A DNA stretch of 64,000 nucleotides from Oryzias latipes (lineage: Eukaryota; Chordata; Actinopteri; Beloniformes; Adrianichthyidae), in the NCBI RefSeq assembly GCF_002234675.1, contig NC_019864.2, positions 16,571,582-16,635,581 on the forward strand, written 5' to 3'. How positions within the stretch are numbered: the stretch's first letter is position 1; each line of letters begins with the position of its first letter. The translations under genes and the position numbers were made by a program. Positions 56,723 through 64,000 of the stretch are shown here, one piece after another. The notes beneath the pieces were generated by a model. It was given only the letters and a program-made list of their open reading frames with translations. It made no database searches and was not told the DNA's origin.

Positions 56723-58074
56723 TTTTCCTCCCAAGCTGAGTTCCCGATGGCTACGTGGAATTGTTATGCAGCATAAACAGGCTTTGACGGAGTCGAGCTC
56801 GCTCCCTTGCAGGAGACCATTGGGTAACGGATTTCAAAACCTCAATGGCATTATTCATGTCATGAAACATTTGGAAAATCCCTCCTGAGGCAAATTAAAG
56901 AAAAAAACAGAAAAAGTGATGCAGTGTCATTTGACTTGATACAAAAATCAAAAATGTTCAGTCGTTTTTCAGTTATAAGGTGTTAAAGCTTTTCAATGTG
57001 CTGCTTTTCTGTCAACATGATCATGAAAACACCAGAGACAAAGATAATATCAGGGCGGAAAACATTAAACACTGAACTTTCAATAACATTAACATATCGA
57101 ACCATGTTAAGAACTCAATTCATCAAATGCAAAGACAACAGAACAAGTCATTTTTTTGAAATACAAACCTACCATTGTATTTATTTCTTGCAAAATCTTC
57201 AGTGTTGAGATGTCCAAAGGTATAATGAAAAAGTATGTTCGATGACCAGACGGTTATGTAGGACACAGAACGAGTCTTCACAATGGATCAGCATAATACT
57301 TAACACCTGAAGTTGTCTAAGAGGATTAGGTACATTGTCTCACTCTCACTTTGTTAGCATACCTTAGTAATGACAAACACGATACAGTCAAAACATTTAT
57401 TTTCCTTTTTAAGCTGTTGTCCTCCTTGCTTTTACAACTCAAAACATAAAACTCTTGTTTAGGCTTGAAAATAATATTTTACAATACTTATACTGATTCA
57501 ATCAGTTAAATATTATGTTCAAGCATATTTTTTTTATTTTGGCAAATAAAAAAGCTTCATTTTTATAAGAACAGATGAAACACATCGTCATATGTGTCAC
57601 TCAGGATTATCCAGAGGTCAATTTTCCCAAACTAGTTTTAAAACTAAACTGCAAAGTAAATGAGGGAGCATGAGTAAAACGCCAGGACTACTCTATCACA
57701 CGCGTGCAGCATGACAGCACTTGTCATGAGACCTGACACCTGCAAACGAGCAAAATCCGCTGTGTTTTTTAAAGCCACATTTTCCAGTTTTAGTGAAAGT
57801 CTCTTTTTTCCCCTAAATTCCGGGTTTCAAACGAATTAAGTGTTTATATGAAAAAGAACTTTCTCGTTTAAAGTAAAACATTAAGAAAGGGACAAAATAA
57901 TAAAATATCAAAAGATTGTTTATTGTGGAGAGCCTAAGCAGGAGTACAAGTGAATGAAATATTCCTCAGAGGTTAATAAACAGTAAATATTACACAGACA
58001 TGAGTATTAAACAGTACAAAAACAAGAATAATCTGGTTTAAAATACAGTCCTGTATTTGTTTACATTATACTAA
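56723..58074 (-). other. SLC24A1 5' flank
   Basis: Upstream of the slc24a1 ATG. It should contain the 5' UTR and promoter, possibly with a separate non-coding exon. I cannot place the start of transcription. No gene or named repeat is seen. Confidence 0.35.
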
Positions 58075-58255
58075 AAGACCAACCCCAGTGAAAATTGTGC
58101 TTTTATTATTTTCTTGTAGAGTCTTATTGATGATGGAGGACATATGTTAAGAAAATTAAGCTCAAAATGGCTTTTCTAAGAATTTCTTTATTCAAATTGT
58201 AAATCAGGAGCACACAAACTAAGAGAAGGGGGGGCGGGGTTGCTCTTCGTCAACG
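58075..58255 (-). repeat. Unnamed dispersed repeat, copy 3, partial and inverted
   Basis: The complement of this segment reads like the 3' end of copies 1 and 2 (AATAAAGAAAT, TTAATTTTCTTAACATATG, CTCCATCATCA, CTCTACAAGAA). It is truncated by the AT run and LINE that follow. Confidence 0.5.
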
Positions 58256-58279
58256 GTCCCGCTCACAACTCAGGTTTTA

Positions 58280-58304
58280 AATATATATATATATATATAT
58301 ATAT
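58280..58304. repeat. (AT)n microsatellite at the LINE 5' edge
   Basis: About twelve AT units directly before the tRNA-like head of the R4-type LINE. A second AT/TATACA-rich run lies at the 3' edge (about 61831-61862), which suggests insertion into an AT-rich simple repeat. Confidence 0.85.
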
Positions 58305-58308
58305 GTAC

Positions 58309-58380
58309 CGGCTGGGTAGCTCGGTTGGTAAGGTGCAGGACTGTCATGCAGGAAACCCGGGTTCGATTCCCAGGGCGGAA
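58309..58380 (+). ncRNA. tRNA-like sequence (Asp-like, probably not a functional tRNA)
   Basis: Contains TAGCTCGGTTGG at 58317-58328 (11 of 12 positions of the Pol III A-box consensus) and a perfect B box GGTTCGATTCC at 58360-58370. The would-be anticodon loop CTGTCAT gives GTC (Asp). The anticodon stem (CAGGA/GCAGG) and acceptor stem pair poorly, so it is a tRNA-derived SINE head or pseudo-tRNA rather than a tRNA gene. It sits about 150 nt before the LINE ORF. Confidence 0.6.
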
Positions 58381-58529
58381 TGAACAATTAATGGTAATGG
58401 AAAAAATGGCAACGGAAATGGGGCAATTACCATGGAAATGAGGCAATTACCATAACAATGACGGGCAATTAACATCACCCAGTGAGGGTCCTTGGGCAAG
58501 ACCCTTAACGCTGATGCCTACCTCACAAC

Positions 58530-61500
58530 ATGAGAGACAATGAACCACATGTCATGCCGGCTAAGACGTCGCCCGGCCAAACAAGGTCTGCGTCAGGTGC
58601 TGGGGGACCAGAGCACCCTGATGGAAAGTGGGCTACTGGAACAAGACGGAAATGGACTAGATGTGAAAACAAGGTTCTGTTAGAATGCTACTACTCGAGT
58701 AATCCCACCCAGAGGGGTTACATGCAGAGAATGTGGAAAGAATGGATGCTTCGAAACCCACAATCAAGGCTAACTGCCAAACAACTGGTAGCCCAGCGTA
58801 CTAACATCCACAAACGGCAACTCCTATCACAACTTGAGATTGAAGCGATACAATACAATGCCACAGGAGAGCCAGAACAGGTCAGAGAGGAGGTTATACC
58901 ACACTCCCACCCTGAGATTGGGTACACAGCCCCAACAACCACAATTCCGCTGAGCGAGGCAGCAAGTGACCTGAAAGACAAGATCATGTCTACAATGAAG
59001 ACTAGGCAACCCCGACACCAGCTACAACGGTTAAGTGATGTACCGCCTGAAAGTCTACTGGAAACTGTGAATGAAGCATTGAGGGCAATTCCTACCACAA
59101 CCATCACAGAAACCAATGAACTGGTTTACACTTCAGCAACAGTGATCCTTGAGATGCTTGGCTATAAGAGCAACCATGGAAGAAAACAGTACCCACCATG
59201 GAAGCAACGGTTAGAGGCTAAAATCAAGGCAACTCGGAAGGATGTGAGTAGGCTGACAGAGGCTCAAAGAGGTACAATGAGAAAGCAAGTACCTAAGAGA
59301 TACAGCCAGATGCCCATACCTGAAGCACTGGAAACTGCCAAACAAAGGCTCCTAGCCTTGAGCAGCCGCCTAAAGAGGTACACAAGAGACAATGAAGCCA
59401 GACGAATAAACAGGCTCTTCGCAACTCAACCTGCAAAAGTGTACGCTCAGTGGCAGGGTCAAAACAGCCGAGCAGACCCCCCAAGGCTGGAAACTGAACA
59501 GTACTGGAAAAGTATATGGGAGAAAGAGACAGCACATAACAGCAATGCCCAGTGGCTGGTCTCTCTGAGAAAAGAACATAGCAACCTCCCTGAACAGAAT
59601 CCAGTAACCATCACAGTGGCAGACATCCAAGAAAGAGTCTCAGGTATGAAGAACTGGACAGCACCAGGCCCTGACATGATACATGCCTACTGGCTAAAGA
59701 AGCTTACCGCACTCCACGAGCGCCTGGCAGCACAAATGAACCAGCTGCTAAGAGATGGGACTCACCCCGAATGGCTAACGGAAGGGCGAACAATCCTGAT
59801 CCAGAAGGATCCCTTAAAGGGTGCAGTCCCATCCAACTACCGGCCAATAACCTGTCTCTCCACAACATGGAAGCTCATGTCTGGCATCATTGCAACTAAG
59901 ATAAATAGGCACATGGATCAATTCATGAGCAACACACAGAAGGGCATTGGTAGAGACTCCAGAGGAGCCAAACACCAACTCCTGGTTGACAGAACAGTCG
60001 CTCAAGACTGCAAGTCACGACACACCAACCTGTGCACAGCCTGGATTGATTACAAGAAGGCCTATGACTCAATGCCACACACATGGATCACTGAATGCTT
60101 GGAGCTGTACAACATCAACAGGACTCTAAGAGCCTTCATAGGAAACTCAATGAAGCTGTGGAAAACCACCCTTGAAGCCAATGGGAAGCCACTTGCACAA
60201 GTGTCCATCAAATGTGGGATATACCAAGGTGATGCTCTGTCCCCACTGCTGTTCTGCATAGGTCTGAACCCCCTCAGCCAAATAATCAACAAGACTGGCT
60301 ATGGATACCGACTCAGAAATGGGGCCAACATCAGTCACCTCCTCTACATGGATGACATCAAGCTATATACAAAGAGCGAGCGTGACATTGACTCCCTGAT
60401 CCACACCACCAGGATCTACAGTACTGACATTGGGATGTCATTCGGGCTCGAGAAATGCAGCCGGATGGTGACAAAAAGAGGCAAGGTAGTCCACACAGGA
60501 GGGGTCTCACTCCCAGAAGGAACAATAGCAGACATTGAGGACAGCTACAAGTACCTTGGAATTCCACAGGCAAATGGCAACCTTGAGCAGGCAACAAGGA
60601 AAGCTGCAACAGCTAAATACCTACAACGAGTGAGGCAAGTCCTGAGAAGCCAGCTCAATGGCAAAAATAAGGCCCGGGCAATAAACAGCTACGCACTGCC
60701 AGTTATCAGATACCCTGCAGGAATAATAAGATGGCCAAAGGAAGAGATACAGACCACGGATGTTAAAACACGAAAGCTCCTCACCATGCATGGAGGGTTC
60801 CACCCCAAATCCAGCACCCTGAGACTGTATGCGAGCCGCAAGGAAGGAGGCCGAGGACTAGTGAGCGTAGAAGCCACTATCCAGGATGAAACATCCAAGA
60901 TGCATGAGTACATCAAGCTCAAGGCCCCAACTGACAGTGTGCTCAGTGAATGCCTCAGGCAATGGAGAGCAGAGGATACAGTGCTGGAGGACAGATCCTC
61001 ATGGGAAGACAAACCCCTGCATGGGATGTACCACCGGACCATAACTGAAGTGGCTGATATCAAGAAGTCCTACCAATGGCTAGAAAGGGCTGGCCTACAG
61101 GACAGCACTGAAGCGCTCATCCTGGCAGCTCAGGAACAAGCCCTGAGCACCAGAGCGATAGAGGCTCAGATCTACCACACCAGACAAGACCCAAGGTGTA
61201 GGCTGTGCAAAGAGGCGCCTGAAACAATCCAGCACATAACTGCAGGATGTAAGATGCTGGCAGGTAAAGCATACATGGAGCGCCACAATCAAGTGGCTGG
61301 AATAATATACAGGAACATGTGTGCAGAATATGGACTGGAAACCCCAAGGTCAAAATGGGAAACACCTCCGAAGGTGGTAGAGAATGAGAGGGCAAAGATC
61401 CTGTGGGACTTCCAGATCCAGACTGATAGGATGGTAATGTCGAACCAACCAGACATTGTAGTGGTGGATAAAGAACAGAGGAAAGCCGTTGTGGTGGATG

Positions 61501-61772
61501 TGGCAGTGCCAAGCGATGGGAACATCAGGAAGAAGGAACATGAGAAACTGGAGAAATACCAGGGACTCAGAGAAGAACTGGAGAAAACCTGGAAAGTGAA
61601 GGTGACAGTGGTGCCTGTAGTAATTGGGACACTTGGGGCAGTAACCCCCAAGCTGGAGGAGTGGCTACAGCAGATACCTGGAAAGACATCAGACCTCTCA
61701 GTCCAGAAAAGCGCAGTGCTAGGAACAGCTAAGATACTGCGCAGGACCCTCAAGCTCCCAGGCCTCTGGTAG
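58530..61772 (+). CDS. R4-type LINE polyprotein: Myb-like domain, reverse transcriptase, CCHC motif, PD-D endonuclease
   Basis: 1,080 residues, uninterrupted. The N terminus (about 38-105) has a tryptophan-rich helical segment (RRKWTRCENKVLLECYY, MQRMWKEWML) like the Myb/SANT-type DNA-binding region of R2/R4 elements. Reverse transcriptase motifs follow in order: APGPDMIHAYW, SNYRPITCLSTTWK, AWIDYKKAYDSMP (catalytic Asp507), GIYQGDALSPLLF, LLYMDDIKLY (Asp608 and Asp609) and YKYLGI. A C-x2-C-x8-H-x4-C motif lies at 890-907, then the endonuclease core with QPDIVVVD (Asp975) and VVVDVAVP. All catalytic residues expected of an active element are present. The ATG at 58530 is the first in this open frame. 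Confidence 0.88.
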   Translation: MRDNEPHVMPAKTSPGQTRSASGAGGPEHPDGKWATGTRRKWTRCENKVLLECYYSSNPTQRGYMQRMWKEWMLRNPQSRLTAKQLVAQRTNIHKRQLLSQLEIEAIQYNATGEPEQVREEVIPHSHPEIGYTAPTTTIPLSEAASDLKDKIMSTMKTRQPRHQLQRLSDVPPESLLETVNEALRAIPTTTITETNELVYTSATVILEMLGYKSNHGRKQYPPWKQRLEAKIKATRKDVSRLTEAQRGTMRKQVPKRYSQMPIPEALETAKQRLLALSSRLKRYTRDNEARRINRLFATQPAKVYAQWQGQNSRADPPRLETEQYWKSIWEKETAHNSNAQWLVSLRKEHSNLPEQNPVTITVADIQERVSGMKNWTAPGPDMIHAYWLKKLTALHERLAAQMNQLLRDGTHPEWLTEGRTILIQKDPLKGAVPSNYRPITCLSTTWKLMSGIIATKINRHMDQFMSNTQKGIGRDSRGAKHQLLVDRTVAQDCKSRHTNLCTAWIDYKKAYDSMPHTWITECLELYNINRTLRAFIGNSMKLWKTTLEANGKPLAQVSIKCGIYQGDALSPLLFCIGLNPLSQIINKTGYGYRLRNGANISHLLYMDDIKLYTKSERDIDSLIHTTRIYSTDIGMSFGLEKCSRMVTKRGKVVHTGGVSLPEGTIADIEDSYKYLGIPQANGNLEQATRKAATAKYLQRVRQVLRSQLNGKNKARAINSYALPVIRYPAGIIRWPKEEIQTTDVKTRKLLTMHGGFHPKSSTLRLYASRKEGGRGLVSVEATIQDETSKMHEYIKLKAPTDSVLSECLRQWRAEDTVLEDRSSWEDKPLHGMYHRTITEVADIKKSYQWLERAGLQDSTEALILAAQEQALSTRAIEAQIYHTRQDPRCRLCKEAPETIQHITAGCKMLAGKAYMERHNQVAGIIYRNMCAEYGLETPRSKWETPPKVVENERAKILWDFQIQTDRMVMSNQPDIVVVDKEQRKAVVVDVAVPSDGNIRKKEHEKLEKYQGLREELEKTWKVKVTVVPVVIGTLGAVTPKLEEWLQQIPGKTSDLSVQKSAVLGTAKILRRTLKLPGLW

Positions 61773-61862
61773 AGGACCCGAGCTTGGAGGAGAAACCACC
61801 CGCGGAGGGTGAGAGGGGCGTTTTTATTTTTATATACATATATATATGTATACATATATATA

Positions 61863-62117
61863 GGCCAAAAATAGCATAATCATTATTAAAAGATCACTTA
61901 AAACTCTACATCAAAAGACTAGAGTGTGCAATATCTGTAATAAATAGAGGGAGGTGTGGTATACTTGTACAAACTCTTACACAAGAAAAAGCAACTTTTG
62001 TTAATAAATCTAAGGTGTAAACTGACCAAAAATGTCCTTGTGTGCATTAAAATAAGGTATCAAATATCAGAATAACAGGAACTTTTTTTGCTAAAGCAAA
62101 AGTTGAATTCCTCTCAT
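61863..62117. other. Short AT-rich spacer
   Basis: Between the LINE and the stop of the slc24a1-like copy on the minus strand. Probably its 3' untranslated region. Nothing else recognised. Confidence 0.4.
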
Positions 62118-62955
62118 CTAGAATAAGGGACAGACAATGATGCCAAGGACGAAAAGAATGCTTGTGACCACAAAAATGATGTAAAGCAGGACCAAGCTGG
62201 CACCCAAAGCTTTATTCATCTTCCACTTGCAGGATATAATGGAGACGATGGCCAAGACGAGCATGAGGACGAGTAGCATCATGCTGCAAAAGATCCCTTT
62301 GGAGCTGACACCTGCAGGAGCAAAACCGTGGCTCAAGGAGTACAGCAGCATTGGCAGCGGGAGACTTCAGGAATGAACAAACAAAAAAGAGGAAATGTTG
62401 GAGGTTTCACGTTTATGTCCTCCGGTGCTTTTTGTTTTAGAAGTTCAGCGAACGCTCACCTCACAGTCATGCTGAAGATGCTACTGCCTATACTGCTGGA
62501 TACAGCCATGTTCCCCAGGCCTTTGCGAGTCACAATTACACTGGTAATAAGGTCAGGGCTGCATATAATCAAGATCAAAATCCCCATAAATTGCAAGCCT
62601 TCTGCAGTTTCTCCAATCTACAAAAAGGAACCAGTTTTCAGTTCAACTTTAAATTATAGGATTCAGTATTTTTTTTGTGACAGACTTTGTTGCAAGAAAT
62701 ATCTAACCTGATAGGTCCACCAATGTGTGAAATAGGAGAAAACACAAATCCAAATAATGGAAACCAGGAAGGTCACCGCATCTTCTATATTTCTTTAAAA
62801 GAATCACAGGAACATGCCAATAAAAGCCCAAAATTGCACTTTGAGGACAGTTCACATGCAAGTCTTACCCGGGTTCGGACATCGGGAATGGTGAGCCACA
62901 GTGGCAGCTTGATCTGCAACAGGAAGAGGTAGATGGCCCGCTTACACCGGGTGTC
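62118..62955 (-). pseudogene. Decayed, truncated slc24a1-like copy (last four exons)
   Basis: Minus-strand exons correspond one-to-one with the last exons of slc24a1: 62955-62869 (truncated at its 5' side; CKRAIYLFLLQIKLPLWLTI), 62792-62708, 62617-62460 and 62364-62118 (TAG). The second is 85 nt against 90 in slc24a1, so its frame (VTFLVSIIWICVFSYF) does not join the preceding phase-0 exon. The third is 158 nt against 167, in frame, but the conserved LAAGTSIPD has become LIICSPD and GSNIFDI has become GSSIFSM. The last is intact in frame and ends CPLF rather than CPVSI. The upstream exons are cut off by the LINE at 62971. This is a tandem duplicate of slc24a1 in decay; a gene using altered splicing cannot be fully excluded. 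Confidence 0.75.
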
Positions 62956-62975
62956 CACCCGGTGTAAGCGGGCCA
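62934..62975. repeat. Perfect 42-bp palindrome at the exon/LINE junction
   Basis: Arms of 20 bp (62934-62953 and 62956-62975) are perfect inverted copies around a 2-nt TC centre. The left arm is native exon sequence of the slc24a1-like copy; the right arm is its inverted copy and leads straight into L2 reverse transcriptase sequence. Confidence 0.95.
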
Positions 62976-64000
62976 GACTCCTGAAGGAGGTCTTTGATAC
63001 CATTGGCCCCTGGATAGTTGGTCTCCTTAACTCCTCTCTTGTCTCGGGGTGTGTGCCAGCTGCTTTTAAACATGCTGTTGTGCACCCCCTTTTGAAAAAG
63101 CACAACTTGGATCCCAATGTTCTATCAAACTTTAGGCCGATCTCCAAGTTGTCTTTTCTTTCAAAAATTTTAGAGAAGGTGGTTTATCTACAACTGCAGG
63201 AGCATCTAACAAATTATGATATCTTCGAGAAGTTTCAGTCAGGTTTTAAATCCTGCCACAGCACTGAAACGGCTCTCCTCAGGGTGTGTAACGACCTGCT
63301 TCTAGCTGCTGATTCTGGGGCCTCCACTGTTTTAATTCTTTTAGATCTCTCTGCTGCTTTCGACACAGTGGATCACAGTGTTTTATTATCCCGACTGGAG
63401 CACTCTGTCGGTGTGAAGGGCACAGCACTCAGTTGGTTCAGTTCATATTTATGTGGCAGGAGTTTTTCTGTCCAACTAGGACAGTGCTCTTCTTCAGAGG
63501 CTCCGCTCAAATATGGTGTACCCCAGGGCTCAGTTTTAGGCCCACTTTTATTCTCACTTTATCTGCTGCCACTGGGGTCCATTTTTAGGAAATATAACGT
63601 GTCATTCCACTGCTACGCAGATGACATCCAGATCTATCTTCCCCTAAAATCTGGAGGAGCGGATGTTCTCGACAGATTGCAGAACTGCTTAGCAGACATC
63701 AAGTCTTGGATGGAGCTTAACTTCCTCTGTCTAAATGAAAACAAGACAGAGGTGTTTGTCTTTGGAAAGACTGACCTGCTGACAGGCTGCTGTAGTGCTG
63801 TTGGCCCCCTGGACCCTTCAGATGCTCCATTCATTAGAGATCTTGGGGTAAACCTTGACAGACATTTTAAATTTGACAGGCAGGTCAGTGTTGTAGTCCA
63901 GTCTAGTTTTTATCACTTGAGGCTAATTAGCAAAGTCAAGCCATATCTTCCTCCTCACGCTTTGCAACAAGTGATTCATGCTTTGATCTTTTCCAGACTG
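62971..64000 (+). mobile_element. 5'-truncated L2-type LINE, reverse transcriptase open to the window end
   Basis: From about 62971 the + strand is open without a stop to the window end (over 340 codons) and encodes an L2-clade reverse transcriptase: ARLLKEVFDTIGPW, NFRPISKLSFLSKILEKVV, SGFKSCHSTETALL, LLDLSAAFDTVDHSVLLSRL (catalytic Asp), GVPQGSVLGPLLFSLYLLPL, CYADDIQIYLPL (catalytic YADD), LNENKTEVFVFG and RDLGVNLD. The N-terminal APE-type endonuclease and start codon are missing, so this copy is 5'-truncated and could not move by itself. It interrupts the slc24a1-like copy. The 3' end lies outside the window. Confidence 0.85.

Larger units (their letters stand above)
58305..61830 (+). mobile_element. 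Full-length R4/Dong (Rex6-like) non-LTR retrotransposon
   Basis: The element comprises a tRNA-like head (58309-58380), a repetitive leader (GGCAATTACCATGGAAATG and variants, about 58420-58475; then GGTCCTTGGGCAAGACCCTTAAC), a single 1,080-codon ORF, and a short 3' untranslated region running into AT-rich simple repeat. R4-clade elements carry one ORF with a restriction-enzyme-like endonuclease after the reverse transcriptase, unlike L1/L2 types with an N-terminal APE nuclease; that order is seen here. No stop or frameshift interrupts the ORF. There is no obvious target duplication because both edges are simple repeat. Confidence 0.8.

Noticed and set aside
55625..56734. slc24a1 start at 56734
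   Set aside because: That codon is TTG; the first ATG in the frame is at 56722 and gives the family-like N terminus.
58309..58380. A genuine tRNA-Asp gene
   Set aside because: A and B boxes are present, but the anticodon and acceptor stems pair badly, so it is called tRNA-like only.

Overview
The window is vertebrate nuclear DNA, almost certainly from a ray-finned (teleost) fish. Compact spliced genes with GT-AG introns lie among fish-type transposons: Tc1-like elements, L2-type LINE tails ending in AATTGAATTGAAT, tRNA-derived SINEs, short terminal-inverted-repeat elements (MITEs) and an R4/Dong (Rex6-like) LINE. I cannot fix the species; an acanthomorph such as a medaka relative would fit.

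Gene layout. (1) The 3' half of megf11 runs on the + strand from about 1.2 to 11.2 kb: five laminin-type EGF modules, one transmembrane segment and a tyrosine-rich tail. The 5' exons lie before the window. (2) A gene-poor stretch (11.2-27.3 kb) holds a nested transposon cluster, other repeats and a probable promoter with a 5' non-coding exon near 22.2-22.75 kb. (3) dennd4a is complete in coding sequence on the + strand (27,335-46,712): 29 coding exons whose phases all join, giving 1,692 codons plus stop. Its last intron carries a solo LTR swollen by 74 copies of GGCTCT. (4) slc24a1 (rod-type Na+/Ca2+-K+ exchanger) is complete on the - strand (56,722-49,669): eight coding exons, 705 codons. It is tail-to-tail with dennd4a. 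(5) From 58.3 to 61.8 kb lies a LINE of the R4/Dong type with an uninterrupted 1,080-codon ORF, headed by a tRNA-like sequence and flanked by AT microsatellite. (6) At 62.1-62.96 kb is the 3' part of a second, decayed slc24a1-like gene, cut off by an L2-type LINE that runs off the window. The join is a perfect 42-bp palindrome.

The order megf11 - dennd4a - slc24a1, with these orientations, matches the human 15q22 neighbourhood as I know it, except that I find no RAB11A between megf11 and dennd4a. The three genes do not form one pathway: MEGF11 acts at the cell surface in neuronal spacing and engulfment-type signalling, DENND4A is a Rab guanine-nucleotide exchange factor, and SLC24A1 extrudes Ca2+ in photoreceptors.

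The most unusual items are the apparently intact R4-type LINE with Pol III-like boxes in its 5' region, the hexanucleotide-expanded solo LTR, the decayed exchanger copy with altered alpha-2 residues and its palindromic LINE junction, and a Tc1 element carrying two levels of later insertions. All exon boundaries were read by eye from splice consensus, reading phase and remembered family sequences; no alignment was run.
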